A DNA stretch of 64,000 bases from Candidatus Berkiella aquae (GTDB taxonomy: Bacteria > Pseudomonadota > Gammaproteobacteria > Berkiellales > Berkiellaceae). The translations under genes and the position numbers were made by a program. The notes beneath the pieces were generated by a model, which was not told where the DNA came from, did no database searches, and was given only the letters and a program-made list of their open reading frames with translations. The stretch spans positions 2,356,001 to 2,420,000 of the forward strand of contig NZ_LKAJ02000001.1 of assembly GCF_001431295.2 (NCBI RefSeq), in the 5' to 3' direction. Of this stretch, positions 24,803 through 34,553 are shown one piece after another; position 1 is the stretch's first letter; each line of letters starts with the position of its first letter.

Positions 24803-26833
24803 TTAGAATGCATCAACTATTGCACTTTCTTGTTCGGGTAAAGCCATCGAAGGCTGCCCCCAGCTCCCTGATATCTCAAAACACTCTTCGACATCAATAG
24901 ATGGGGTATCAACTTCATCCCCTTCTAATCCTAGAATACCATCTTCTTGAATGAAAAGATCATCATAATCCAAAGAATCATCAGGCAAGCGGGTCAGCGT
25001 TTGCAGAAGCTCGTATAGCGTGGTTTCAGGCATATCTTCATCAGTTTTACTATCTTCGGTTTCATTAGGAAAAGGCTCGATATTTGTTGAGATTGGTTGT
25101 TCGTCGAATGCAGGATATAAAGTAGTTATGTAATCCATTAATTTATTGACAAGCTCAAGATCTTCTGAAAAAACCTCATCTTGTTGCAGCTTGCTTTTCA
25201 TGACAGAAAAAACGTCATTAAGTTCGATTAGCTCCTCATCGCTAAGGTTAGTTGCATTAAAGCAAGTGGGATTATTATCATTTGATTCGAACAAATCATC
25301 GTTGAGTACATTAACTTTATTTTCGATTTCTGTGTCATTTTCTAAATTATTGGGGTACAAAATGGCATTAAATGCGTCATACCATGACAAACCTTCATTT
25401 TCTACTTTGGCTTCAATTTGCTCAAGCAACATTGCATTTTCATCTGCTTCATTAGGAGCATTTAAAATAGTTGCATGTATTAGGCTATCCTTATTCATGT
25501 CCTGCGTATCCGGTTCATAAAATACGGCTCTAAAGGCATCGTACCAAGAAAGATTTTCATTTTGCATTTTTTCTTCAATTAGATTTTTCAGCTCAGCCAA
25601 TTCTTCAGCATATGCTATTTCTTCTTGACGTTGCCAAGTGCCATCTTCTTCATGCCTTATAAAGTCATTTAAAGCATGGTAAACAGCATGATTCGCCAAA
25701 TCAAGGCCATTTTCTTGGCAAGAATCTACGATAGATCTCGGTAACATTTCCTTTAAAAACTCAAAGTATTCGATTTTATCGATAAGAGGCATGACATCGA
25801 GTTGTTCCACCGATTCTTCAGCTCCAGCGATATTAACAATTTCTAAAATTTTATCTGAAAGCTCGTTAGCATTATATTCTGAGAGCGTATCAGCTAATTC
25901 TTCTACGTATTCATGCAAACTGTCTTGATCGACGTTGGTTTTGGCAAATACTTCAAATATTTCTTTTTCATTTAGATTAAATTCCCTTTTGCCAACTTTT
26001 AACCAATCCGGTTCGTTAAGTAAATCAGCTATGGTTGAACGTCTTAATTCAGTACTAAATAAAGTACTATCAAATAAATACGAAGATAAATCTAAAACCG
26101 CTTGATCGGATGTTTGTGAATTGCCTGTCCCTTGTATTGTTTCGCGAACAACTTGTGCCCATAATGATTCATCAAATCGATAGATGGGCTGTTCATAGCT
26201 TGTCATTTGTACATCATTCAGAGAATCAAGATCTCTTAATGCCCCTTGAAATACATTATTAAATTCAATCGATGGATTATCTTGGGTTACAGAAGATTGT
26301 TGTGCTGATGGTAATTGATTAATAAAAAGGTCATCGAATTCCAAGGCCATTTTTTCGAGCTCGCTTAACGCTCTATTCATTTTGATCGACGCAGCTTGTC
26401 CGTCTATTATTGGACTATCTACTAATTTAACTTCTGTGCTTTGTATGAAATCTGTATGGACTATTTTTGGCATTCCTTGCTGCATAATAGGGAGATTTAA
26501 ACTAGTAGAGATGATTTCATTGCTATTTTGTAGCATTGGAGTAGAAAAAGCATTTTCAGTACATTTAGATAATAAGCTTAGTGTCACTTTTTCTGAACCA
26601 CTAAAAATTTCCTTAATTACTCTTGATAAGGGTAATGAATGGCCACTTTCTAATTGCGCACCAACTTCTGGCATATTAGATTCAATAAAATCCTGTGCAC
26701 TTTCCTCTAATATCTCAAATGCCATTTTTTTCTTCTGAACTGCTTGTGAATCCACTTTATATTTGGATTGGATCAGCCTATCAATATAAGTGCATATATT
26801 AGTAATGATTGTCGTAATTTGCTCGAAAAGCAT
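24803..26833 (-). CDS. Large acidic hypothetical protein with internal repeat
   Basis: Not recognised. About 676 residues, very rich in Asp/Glu, with no signal peptide and no clear membrane segment. A duplicated block appears as NENLSWYDAFRAVFYEP and ENEGLSWYDAFNAILYPN about 60 residues apart, each after a helix rich in glutamate. Acidic-aromatic patches (EFDDLFINQLP, SLDYDDLFIQED) recur. ATG 26833 was chosen over GTG 26866, although neither has a strong ribosome site. TTGTTCGAAT (26963-26972) lies upstream. A host-directed effector is plausible given size, composition and company. Confidence 0.6.
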   Translation of the reverse strand: MLFEQITTIITNICTYIDRLIQSKYKVDSQAVQKKKMAFEILEESAQDFIESNMPEVGAQLESGHSLPLSRVIKEIFSGSEKVTLSLLSKCTENAFSTPMLQNSNEIISTSLNLPIMQQGMPKIVHTDFIQSTEVKLVDSPIIDGQAASIKMNRALSELEKMALEFDDLFINQLPSAQQSSVTQDNPSIEFNNVFQGALRDLDSLNDVQMTSYEQPIYRFDESLWAQVVRETIQGTGNSQTSDQAVLDLSSYLFDSTLFSTELRRSTIADLLNEPDWLKVGKREFNLNEKEIFEVFAKTNVDQDSLHEYVEELADTLSEYNANELSDKILEIVNIAGAEESVEQLDVMPLIDKIEYFEFLKEMLPRSIVDSCQENGLDLANHAVYHALNDFIRHEEDGTWQRQEEIAYAEELAELKNLIEEKMQNENLSWYDAFRAVFYEPDTQDMNKDSLIHATILNAPNEADENAMLLEQIEAKVENEGLSWYDAFNAILYPNNLENDTEIENKVNVLNDDLFESNDNNPTCFNATNLSDEELIELNDVFSVMKSKLQQDEVFSEDLELVNKLMDYITTLYPAFDEQPISTNIEPFPNETEDSKTDEDMPETTLYELLQTLTRLPDDSLDYDDLFIQEDGILGLEGDEVDTPSIDVEECFEISGSWGQPSMALPEQESAIVDAF

Positions 26834-26991
26834 TGACTGACACCATCTTGTTAGATTTATCAACACAAGATGATATGTCAGGAATTACCCATGCATCTAT
26901 TTATTTAAGCTGAAAAGCCCTTTTTATTCGATAAAAGACCTAAGCGAACATCGTTCACATTATTGTTCGAATAAACGACGAGCGTTTGGCA

Positions 26992-27018
26992 GGGATGAGA
27001 AAAAATTTTTCTCATCCC
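26992..27018 (-). terminator. Terminator downstream of pepN
   Basis: A perfect inverted repeat GGGATGAGAAAAA / TTTTTCTCATCCC starts 9 bases after the pepN stop. The A/T run lies within the stem rather than after it on the minus strand, so strength is uncertain. Confidence 0.6.
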
Positions 27019-27026
27019 TTTATGAT

Positions 27027-29678
27027 TTAGGCAATTAAAGATTTGGTTACAATTTCATAAACATCTTCTGAAAGGTTACCTGAGGATTGGATCTTCTCAA
27101 GGGCTTTTTTCATCAATTGACCTTGTTTATTATCAAGCCGCTTCCATTGGGTAAGTGCTTCTAAAAGCCTAGCAGCAACCTGTGGATTTGCTTGATTTAA
27201 TTCAATGACGCGATCGGCTAGAAAATCATAACCCTTACCCTCTGTATCGTGGAATCGCTCTGGATTGCCCATACTAAAGGTATTAATTAGAGCATAAACT
27301 TTATTGGGATTACGAATATCAAAAGCTTCGTGCTTTAAAAGTCCTTTAATATTTTCAAGCGCCGTTGGCAATTCACTCGTCGCATGCAAACTGAGCCATT
27401 TATTAACGACTAAAGGATCATGCTTAAATCGTTGATAAAAATCATTAAATAACTTTTCTCGACTTGGATGAGTGGAATGGTTTAATGCACCCAGTGCTCC
27501 CATCATATCAGTCATATTACGCGCTTGCTCATACTGCTTTTCGGCTAGGTGAACCCACTGATGATCTTGCGTACGCAAGAGGTATGCCAATGTCGTATTT
27601 TTTAACGCACGATTTGCCATACTCTCATTTGATAAACTGGCATCATCTTTCGCTGCAGCATTTTGATAAGTCTTGGCTAACGCCTCACTGATATTGACCG
27701 CAAATTGCTTAATTAAAGCACCACGAGCCGCAATCAGTGCTGCCACATCGGTTTGCGGTAACGTTTCAGCTATGTAGCCAAAGGAGGGCAGACTTAATAT
27801 TTGGGCAATCACAGCAGGGTCGATATGAGTCTGCTTCAATAGATCTTGATAAGCCTCATAGAGTGCTGGAGGTACATTCAAAGGATTATGCTGAGCATAA
27901 TCCTGCATTAGATTTTTAACAACCTGTGTACAAAGTCGTTGTGCACTATCCCACCGATTAAACAAATCATTATCATGTGACATTAACAACATTAATTCTG
28001 CTTGGGTATAAGCATAATGTAGTTTTACGGGTGCGGAAAAATTGCCTAAAAGAGATGGCACAGGGGGTTCTTTGATGTTATTAAAAGTATATTGTTGCTT
28101 TTCCTTAGACAACATCAAATAACTGCCTTCTTTGGTTTGCGTTACTTCATCAGAGGAGTCAAGTGGTAATGCTTCCCCTTTTTGGTTATACAATGCAATT
28201 TTAATAGGAATTAAATAAGGCTGCTTTTCCTGATTATCGGGTGTTTTGGGTAATACTTGATTAATGGTTAACGTGAATGTTTTATTTTTATCATTATATT
28301 GCCCAACAACATTCACCTCAGGTGTCCCTGCTTGGTGATACCAACGATGAAATTGTTTGAGATCATAATCATTTGCGTCACTAAATGAGGCAACAAAATC
28401 TTCAATGGTTACTGCTTGACCATCATGTCTCTCAAAGTAAAGATCCATTCCTTTTCGGAATTTATCAGAGCCGAGTATTGTATGTAACATACGAATGACT
28501 TCAGCACCTTTGTTATAAATGGTTGAGGTATAAAAATTATTAATTTCAATATATGATTCAGGTCGTACCGGATGAGCCATAGGGCCGGCATCTTCGGCAA
28601 ATTGTCTGGTACGAATTATGCGTACATCATTAATACGTTTAACGGTAGGCGAACCCATGCTGGCACTGAACTGCTGTTCGCGAAATACTGTTAACCCTTC
28701 TTTTAAACTTAATTGAAACCAGTCACGACAAGTGATGCGATTTCCAGTCCAGTTATGAAAGTATTCATGTCCAATGACTGCTTCAACATTTTGAAAATCA
28801 ACATCCGTTGCTGTTTTTTCATTAGCTAAAACATATTTAGAATTAAAAATATTTAATCCTTTGTTTTCCATTGCCCCCATATTAAAATCATTCGCAGCAA
28901 CAATCATATAGACATCTAAATCGTATTCTCTGCCATAAGTTTGCTCATCCCACTGCATAGAGTGCTTCAAGGAGCTAATCGCATGGGCGCATTTATCTTT
29001 ATTTTGCTCATCAACAAAAATTTCTAAGGCGACTTTGCGCCCTGAAGCGGTAGTGTAGCTGTCTGAAATTTTAACTAAATTTCCTGCAACTAACGCAAAT
29101 AGATAGCTTGGTTTTTTGAATGGATCATGCCATTTCACCCAATGACGATTGCCATCCATATCTCCTTGCCCAACCTTGTTACCATTGGATAGCAAAACAG
29201 GATACTTTGTTTTGTCTGCCACAATGGTTGTGGTAAATGTTGACATCACATCAGGTCTATCAAGATAATATGTCATTCTTCGAAAACCTTCTGCCTCACA
29301 TTGCGTGCAGAACATTTTTTCAGAACGATATAACCCGCTTAAGGTTGTATTTTTCTCGGGGTGGATTTCAGTCACAATTTCTAAAACAAATTGTAAAGGC
29401 ACGTCTAAAATTTCTAATTCAGTGTCACTGACTTTATATTGAGTAGGCGTCAGTTGTTTTCCATCAAGTTGTAATGAAATGAGTTTTAAGGATTCACCTG
29501 ATAAAATTAATGGTTGGGCTTTACCTTGGTTCGTATGACGACTCATCTTTAGAAGAGAGTGAACCAGGGTTTTATCTTCATCTAATTCAAACTGTAAATC
29601 TATTGACTCAATAATAAAATCAGGAGCCTTATAGTCTTTTAAATAGGTTGTATTAAGTTTTGTATCATGATGCTTCAT
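27027..29678 (-). CDS. pepN: Aminopeptidase N (M1 family)
   Basis: An 883-residue cytoplasmic zinc aminopeptidase that removes N-terminal residues from peptides. The exopeptidase motif is GAMEN (268-272) and the zinc motif is HEYFH (304-308) followed by NWTGNR and a downstream glutamate in LKEGLTVFREQQF. The length and C-terminal helical domain match the E. coli PepN type (870 residues). AGGAG precedes ATG 29678. It is monocistronic and divergent from prkA. Peptide use would suit an amino-acid-fed lifestyle. Confidence 0.95.
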   Translation of the reverse strand: MKHHDTKLNTTYLKDYKAPDFIIESIDLQFELDEDKTLVHSLLKMSRHTNQGKAQPLILSGESLKLISLQLDGKQLTPTQYKVSDTELEILDVPLQFVLEIVTEIHPEKNTTLSGLYRSEKMFCTQCEAEGFRRMTYYLDRPDVMSTFTTTIVADKTKYPVLLSNGNKVGQGDMDGNRHWVKWHDPFKKPSYLFALVAGNLVKISDSYTTASGRKVALEIFVDEQNKDKCAHAISSLKHSMQWDEQTYGREYDLDVYMIVAANDFNMGAMENKGLNIFNSKYVLANEKTATDVDFQNVEAVIGHEYFHNWTGNRITCRDWFQLSLKEGLTVFREQQFSASMGSPTVKRINDVRIIRTRQFAEDAGPMAHPVRPESYIEINNFYTSTIYNKGAEVIRMLHTILGSDKFRKGMDLYFERHDGQAVTIEDFVASFSDANDYDLKQFHRWYHQAGTPEVNVVGQYNDKNKTFTLTINQVLPKTPDNQEKQPYLIPIKIALYNQKGEALPLDSSDEVTQTKEGSYLMLSKEKQQYTFNNIKEPPVPSLLGNFSAPVKLHYAYTQAELMLLMSHDNDLFNRWDSAQRLCTQVVKNLMQDYAQHNPLNVPPALYEAYQDLLKQTHIDPAVIAQILSLPSFGYIAETLPQTDVAALIAARGALIKQFAVNISEALAKTYQNAAAKDDASLSNESMANRALKNTTLAYLLRTQDHQWVHLAEKQYEQARNMTDMMGALGALNHSTHPSREKLFNDFYQRFKHDPLVVNKWLSLHATSELPTALENIKGLLKHEAFDIRNPNKVYALINTFSMGNPERFHDTEGKGYDFLADRVIELNQANPQVAARLLEALTQWKRLDNKQGQLMKKALEKIQSSGNLSEDVYEIVTKSLIA

Positions 29679-29827
29679 AGGTTGCTCCTGTTAATCATAT
29701 TCCTGCCTATGCAGTTTACTATGCGATTCATGCAAATCAAGAATGTGGCGTTCCATCCTATTTCTTATTAGTCAAGCCGCTTGATAAGACATCAGTTGTT
29801 GAACTAATATTGAATTAGGGGGTGGAC

Positions 29828-31753
29828 ATGGACGTATTAAGTAGCTTTAAAGAGCGTTACGACGGTCGCTATAAACAAGAAGAATATAGCCTACAAGAAT
29901 ACCTTGAGATCTGTAAACATGATCGCATGGCGTATGCAAATGCTGCAGAACGCTTATTAGAAGCGATTGGTGAACCCACACTCGTGGATACCAGTAAAGA
30001 TCGTCGCTTGAGTCGAATTTTTTCCAATAAAGTAGTCAAGCTCTATAGCTCTTTTGAGTATTTTTATGGCATGGAAGAGCCTATTGAACAAATTGTTGCT
30101 TACTTAAAGCATGCCGCACAAGGCTTAGAAGAAAAGAAGCAAATCCTGTATTTATTAGGACCCGTTGGTGGCGGTAAATCTTCATTAGCAGAAAGATTAA
30201 AAGCCCTGATGGAAAAAGTGCCCTTTTATGCTCTAAAGGGTTCGCCTGTCCATGAATCCCCATTGGGTTTATTTGATCCAGATGAAGATGGCCCCATCTT
30301 AGAAGAAGAGTATGGGATCCCAAGACGTTATACTGAAACCATTTTATCACCTTGGGCAGTCAAACGTTTAAATGAATATAACGGTGATGTGAATCAATTT
30401 CGTGTTGTCAAAATATGGCCCTCACGCTCCAAACTGGTAGCGGTTGCCAAAACAGAGCCAGGGGATGAAAACAACCAGGATATCTCCTCATTAGTTGGTA
30501 AAGTTGATATCCGAAAATTAGAACAGTTTTCTCAAGATGATGCTGATGCCTACAGTTATTCTGGCGGTCTTTGTAAGGCACACCGTGGCTTATTAGAATT
30601 TGTAGAAATGTTTAAAGCCCCTATTAAGGTTTTACATCCTCTGTTGACTGCAACTCAAGAAGGTAACTATAACGCGACTGAAGGCTCAGCCTCTATTCCT
30701 TTTGATGGGATCATTCTTGCGCACTCCAATGAAAGCGAATGGTTAACCTTCAAAAATAACAAACACAATGAAGCATTGCTTGATCGTGTCTATATTATCA
30801 AAGTGCCTTATTGCCTCCGCGTTACTGAAGAAGTGCAGATTTACAAAAAACTATTGCAAAATAGCTCACTCAAAGAGGCACCTTGTGCACCTAATACCTT
30901 GAAAATGTTGGCGCAGTTTTTTGTCCTTTCACGGCTTAAAGAACCAGAAAACTCAAGCATTTTCTCTAAAATGCGCGTTTATGATGGCGAAAACTTAAAA
31001 GATACCGATCCTAAAGCAAAATCTTATCAAGAGTATCGAGATTATGCTGGCGTCGATGAGGGCATGACCGGTCTTTCAACCCGATTTGCTTTTAAGGTAC
31101 TTTCTAAAGTATTCAATTTCGATACTACCGAAATTGCTGCAAACCCAGTTCATTTACTTTATGTTCTAGAACAAGGCATTGAAAGAGAACAGTTTTCTCC
31201 AGATATTCATGAACGATATATGTCCTATATCAAGGGCTTTCTCCAACCACGATATGTCGAGTTTATTGGTAAGGAAATTCAAACGGCTTATCTTGAATCC
31301 TATTCAGAATATGGTCAAAACATTTTCGATCGCTATGTGACTTATGCAGACTTTTGGATTCAAGACTCAGAATATCGTGATCCTGATACGGGAGAAATCC
31401 TGGATAGACGTGCACTCAATGATGAACTTGAGAAAATTGAGAAGCCTGCAGGGATTAGCAATCCTAAGGATTTCCGTAATGAAATTGTGAATTTTGTCTT
31501 AAGAGCACGGGCAAATAATCGTGGTAAAAATCCCAGCTGGACGAGCTATGAAAAATTACGGGTCGTCATTGAGAAGAAAATGTTCTCTAATACGGAAGAC
31601 TTATTACCCGTTATTTCATTTAATGCAAAAGCCTCTGCGGATGAAAAGAAAAAGCACCAAGAATTTGTCGATCGCATGGTTGATAAGGGATATACCCCCA
31701 AACAAGTGCGCTTGCTCTGTGAATGGTATTTACGAGTACGTAAATCTTCATAA
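29828..31753 (+). CDS. prkA: PrkA-family serine protein kinase
   Basis: A 641-residue cytoplasmic protein closely like E. coli YeaG: YANAAERLLEAIGEP, FYGMEEPIEQIVAYLKHAAQ and the Walker A LGPVGGGKSSLAERL. The N-terminal part is an AAA-like domain and the C-terminal part is the PrkA kinase-like domain. ATG 29828 is preferred over GTG 29822 because AGGGGG lies just upstream. It is the first gene of a prkA-yeaH-spoVR operon (9-base gap, then an 8-base overlap), a conserved trio linked in other bacteria to stationary phase and nitrogen or stress responses. Confidence 0.95.
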   Translation: MDVLSSFKERYDGRYKQEEYSLQEYLEICKHDRMAYANAAERLLEAIGEPTLVDTSKDRRLSRIFSNKVVKLYSSFEYFYGMEEPIEQIVAYLKHAAQGLEEKKQILYLLGPVGGGKSSLAERLKALMEKVPFYALKGSPVHESPLGLFDPDEDGPILEEEYGIPRRYTETILSPWAVKRLNEYNGDVNQFRVVKIWPSRSKLVAVAKTEPGDENNQDISSLVGKVDIRKLEQFSQDDADAYSYSGGLCKAHRGLLEFVEMFKAPIKVLHPLLTATQEGNYNATEGSASIPFDGIILAHSNESEWLTFKNNKHNEALLDRVYIIKVPYCLRVTEEVQIYKKLLQNSSLKEAPCAPNTLKMLAQFFVLSRLKEPENSSIFSKMRVYDGENLKDTDPKAKSYQEYRDYAGVDEGMTGLSTRFAFKVLSKVFNFDTTEIAANPVHLLYVLEQGIEREQFSPDIHERYMSYIKGFLQPRYVEFIGKEIQTAYLESYSEYGQNIFDRYVTYADFWIQDSEYRDPDTGEILDRRALNDELEKIEKPAGISNPKDFRNEIVNFVLRARANNRGKNPSWTSYEKLRVVIEKKMFSNTEDLLPVISFNAKASADEKKKHQEFVDRMVDKGYTPKQVRLLCEWYLRVRKSS

Positions 31754-31762
31754 GGGGCTAAG

Positions 31763-33043
31763 ATGTCGCGGTTTATCGATCGCCGGCCCAATGGGCGTCA
31801 CAAAAGTGCAGTGAACCGTCAGCGCTTTATGCGCCGCTTTAAGAAGCAAATTCAAGAAGCGGTGAGAGAGGCTATTTCGGGTAGAAGTATTAAAGAAGTT
31901 GACGAATATGGCGAAAAAATCACTATTCCGGCTAAAGATATATCAGAGCCATCATTTTCATATGGTGAAGGTGGTGTACGAAATATCATTTTCCCTGGCA
32001 ATAAAGAATTTGTCCCAGGAGACTTAATTAAGCGCCCTCCTCAAGGAGGACAAGGCCGTGGCGGTTCAGAAGCTAGTGATTCAAAGGAAGAAGGACAAGA
32101 TGATTTTGCCTTTGAAATCTCTAAAGAAGAATTTTTAGATATTTTTTTTGAAGATTTAGCATTGCCCAATTTGATTAAAACGCAAATTGCTAAAATGCCC
32201 AATTATAAAATGATCCGTGCAGGCTATACCTCCCAAGGGATCCCAGCTAATATCAATATTGTTCGTTCATTACGTGAAGCATTAGGACGGCGTCTTGCCA
32301 TTCGAGCAGCCAAGAAAACAAAAATTGTCGCTTTAGAAGAAGAACTTGCTTTATTATTAAATAGCGAACCTGATTCAAAGCATATTATAGAAATTGAAGA
32401 TGAAATCAAACGTCTTAACAAAACGATTGAAACCATCCCATTTATCGATCCATTCGATTTAAAATACAATAATCGTGTGATGCGCCCAGAACCCTCAACA
32501 CAAGCAGTCATGTTTTGTTTGATGGACGTTTCAGGCTCAATGGATGAAGCGAAAAAAGATGTTGCTAAACGATTTTTTATTTTATTGTATTTATTCTTAT
32601 CCAGAACCTATGAAAATGTAGAAGTCGTCTTTATACGGCATCATACGAGCGCTAAAGAAGTCAATGAAGAAGAGTTTTTCTATTCTAGAGAAACCGGTGG
32701 AACCGTCGTCTCCAGTGCCTTAGAATTAATGCGTGATATTATGGTGACACGTTATCCAACCAGCGATTGGAATATCTATGCGGCTCAAGCATCCGATGGT
32801 GATAATTGGAATAATGATTCCCCTCGCTGCAAAGAGATCCTTGTCGATGACATTCTCGAATTTGTGCAATATTTTGCCTATGTTGAGATCATGCCAAGAC
32901 ATCACCAAAGTTTATGGGAAGCTTATTTAACGATTAAAGAAATCTACCCTCAATTTGCCATGCAACATATAGAAAGCGTTAAAGATATTTACCCAGTATT
33001 CAGGGAACTCTTTAAACGCCAGGAAGGAGTTCTTCATGGCTAA
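31763..33043 (+). CDS. yeaH: YeaH/YhbH family protein (DUF444, VWA-like)
   Basis: A 426-residue protein with the family start FIDRRPNGRHKSAVNRQRFM and a VWA-like domain in the C-terminal half (MFCLMDVSGSMDEAKKD, a MIDAS-type DxSxS motif). The middle has a Gly-rich linker (PPQGGQGRGGSE). It is the middle gene of the PrkA operon; an AAGGGG site lies before ATG 31763 and its end overlaps spoVR by 8 bases. AAA ATPase plus VWA protein pairs usually act as a remodelling complex, so physical partnership with PrkA is a reasonable inference. Confidence 0.93.
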   Translation: MSRFIDRRPNGRHKSAVNRQRFMRRFKKQIQEAVREAISGRSIKEVDEYGEKITIPAKDISEPSFSYGEGGVRNIIFPGNKEFVPGDLIKRPPQGGQGRGGSEASDSKEEGQDDFAFEISKEEFLDIFFEDLALPNLIKTQIAKMPNYKMIRAGYTSQGIPANINIVRSLREALGRRLAIRAAKKTKIVALEEELALLLNSEPDSKHIIEIEDEIKRLNKTIETIPFIDPFDLKYNNRVMRPEPSTQAVMFCLMDVSGSMDEAKKDVAKRFFILLYLFLSRTYENVEVVFIRHHTSAKEVNEEEFFYSRETGGTVVSSALELMRDIMVTRYPTSDWNIYAAQASDGDNWNNDSPRCKEILVDDILEFVQYFAYVEIMPRHHQSLWEAYLTIKEIYPQFAMQHIESVKDIYPVFRELFKRQEGVLHG

Positions 33044-34553
33044 GGCAAAAAATACAATTATCTCGGATTCTTCTGAATGGACTCATGAATTATTAGGGTT
33101 GTTTGATAAAGAAATATCACGAATTGCACAAAACTTTAAACTCGATACCTATCCTAATCAGATTGAAATCATTAATTCAGAACAAATGTTAGATGCTTAC
33201 TCCTCAGTCGGTATGCCATTGGGTTATAGTCATTGGTCTTTTGGTAAGCAATTTTTAAATGTCGAAAAGCATTACCGCCGAGGTTACATGGGCTTAGCCT
33301 ATGAGCTAGTCATTAACTCTAATCCTTGTATTGCCTATTTAATGGAAGAAAACACCTTAGCAATGCAAGCTTTAGTTATTGCACATGCCTGCTATGGTCA
33401 TAATTCATTCTTTAAAAATAATTACCTTTTTAAAACCTGGACAAGCCCAGACTCTATTATTGATTATCTGGTGTTCGCTAAAAATTACATAGCAGAATGC
33501 GAAGAGCACTATGGCATTGATGAAGTTGAAGAAATTATTGATGCCTGTCATGCATTAATGAATAATGGGGTTGATCGATACAAACGCCCCAATAAAATAT
33601 CTTTGCAAGAAGAAAAAACAAGACAAGCAAATCGTGCTGAATATTTACAATCTCTCGTCAACGAACTTTGGCGCACCCTCCCTGCAAAACAAAATAGATC
33701 GGATGATATTGCCGAAAAACGTTTCCCAGAAGAGCCTCAAGAAAATATTCTGTATTTTATCGAGAAACATGCGCCACTGCTTGAACCTTGGGAAAGAGAA
33801 ATTGTACGCATTGTCAGAAAAATCGCCCAATACTTTTATCCACAAAAGCAGACCAAAGTCATGAACGAAGGCTGGGCAACTTTCTGGCATTACACGATTA
33901 TGAATCAATTATACACAGAAGGCTTGATTAACGATGATTTTATGATTGAGTTTTTACACAATCATACTAACGTTATTTATCAGCCATCATTCGATAGCCA
34001 ATTTTATTCAGGCATCAATCCCTACACACTTGGCTTTTCGATGTTTTGCGATATCCGCCGCCTTTGTGAAAATCCAACTGATGAAGACAAAAAATGGTTC
34101 CCTGATATCGCTGGGAGCAATTGGATCGAAACCCTCGATTTTGCTATGCGCAATTTTAAAGATGAGAGTTTTATTGCTCAGTTTCTTTCACCCAAAGTCA
34201 TGAGAGATTTAAAATTATTTAGCATTTTAGATGATGATGATCACCCCGATTTAGAGGTCGATCTCATTCATAATGAAGACGGCTATCATCGACTAAGGCA
34301 ATCATTAAGTGAAAATTATAATTTAGGCAATTTAGAACCTGACATTCAAGTCTATAATGTCGATGTTCGTGGTGATCGCTCGCTGACTTTGCGCTATACG
34401 CAACGCAATCGTCGCCCCATTGGTCATACTAAAGATGAGGTGGTTAAACATCTTTATCGCCTTTGGAAGTTCCCTATCAGACTGGAAATGCTCAATGATG
34501 AAAACCAAATTCAAATTTTGAGCGAATGCCCGCCTAGAACCATTGCAAGTTAA
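33036..34553 (+). CDS. spoVR: SpoVR family protein
   Basis: A 505-residue protein like E. coli YcgB and Bacillus SpoVR. Visible are IEIINSEQMLDAYSSVGMP, SHWSFGKQF, LVIAHACYGHNSFFKNN, KVMNEGWATFWHYTIMN and NPYTLGFSMFCDI, the conserved blocks of the family. SpoVR is needed for spore cortex in Bacillus; its role in Gram-negative bacteria is unsettled. It is the last gene of the PrkA operon, and its stop overlaps that of the convergent ankyrin gene by 4 bases. Confidence 0.94.
   Translation: MAKAKNTIISDSSEWTHELLGLFDKEISRIAQNFKLDTYPNQIEIINSEQMLDAYSSVGMPLGYSHWSFGKQFLNVEKHYRRGYMGLAYELVINSNPCIAYLMEENTLAMQALVIAHACYGHNSFFKNNYLFKTWTSPDSIIDYLVFAKNYIAECEEHYGIDEVEEIIDACHALMNNGVDRYKRPNKISLQEEKTRQANRAEYLQSLVNELWRTLPAKQNRSDDIAEKRFPEEPQENILYFIEKHAPLLEPWEREIVRIVRKIAQYFYPQKQTKVMNEGWATFWHYTIMNQLYTEGLINDDFMIEFLHNHTNVIYQPSFDSQFYSGINPYTLGFSMFCDIRRLCENPTDEDKKWFPDIAGSNWIETLDFAMRNFKDESFIAQFLSPKVMRDLKLFSILDDDDHPDLEVDLIHNEDGYHRLRQSLSENYNLGNLEPDIQVYNVDVRGDRSLTLRYTQRNRRPIGHTKDEVVKHLYRLWKFPIRLEMLNDENQIQILSECPPRTIAS

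Noticed and set aside
29781-29810. TTGATA-N18-TAATAT promoter before prkA
   Set aside because: Its start site would fall within the ribosome-binding site, so the leader would be too short; not listed.
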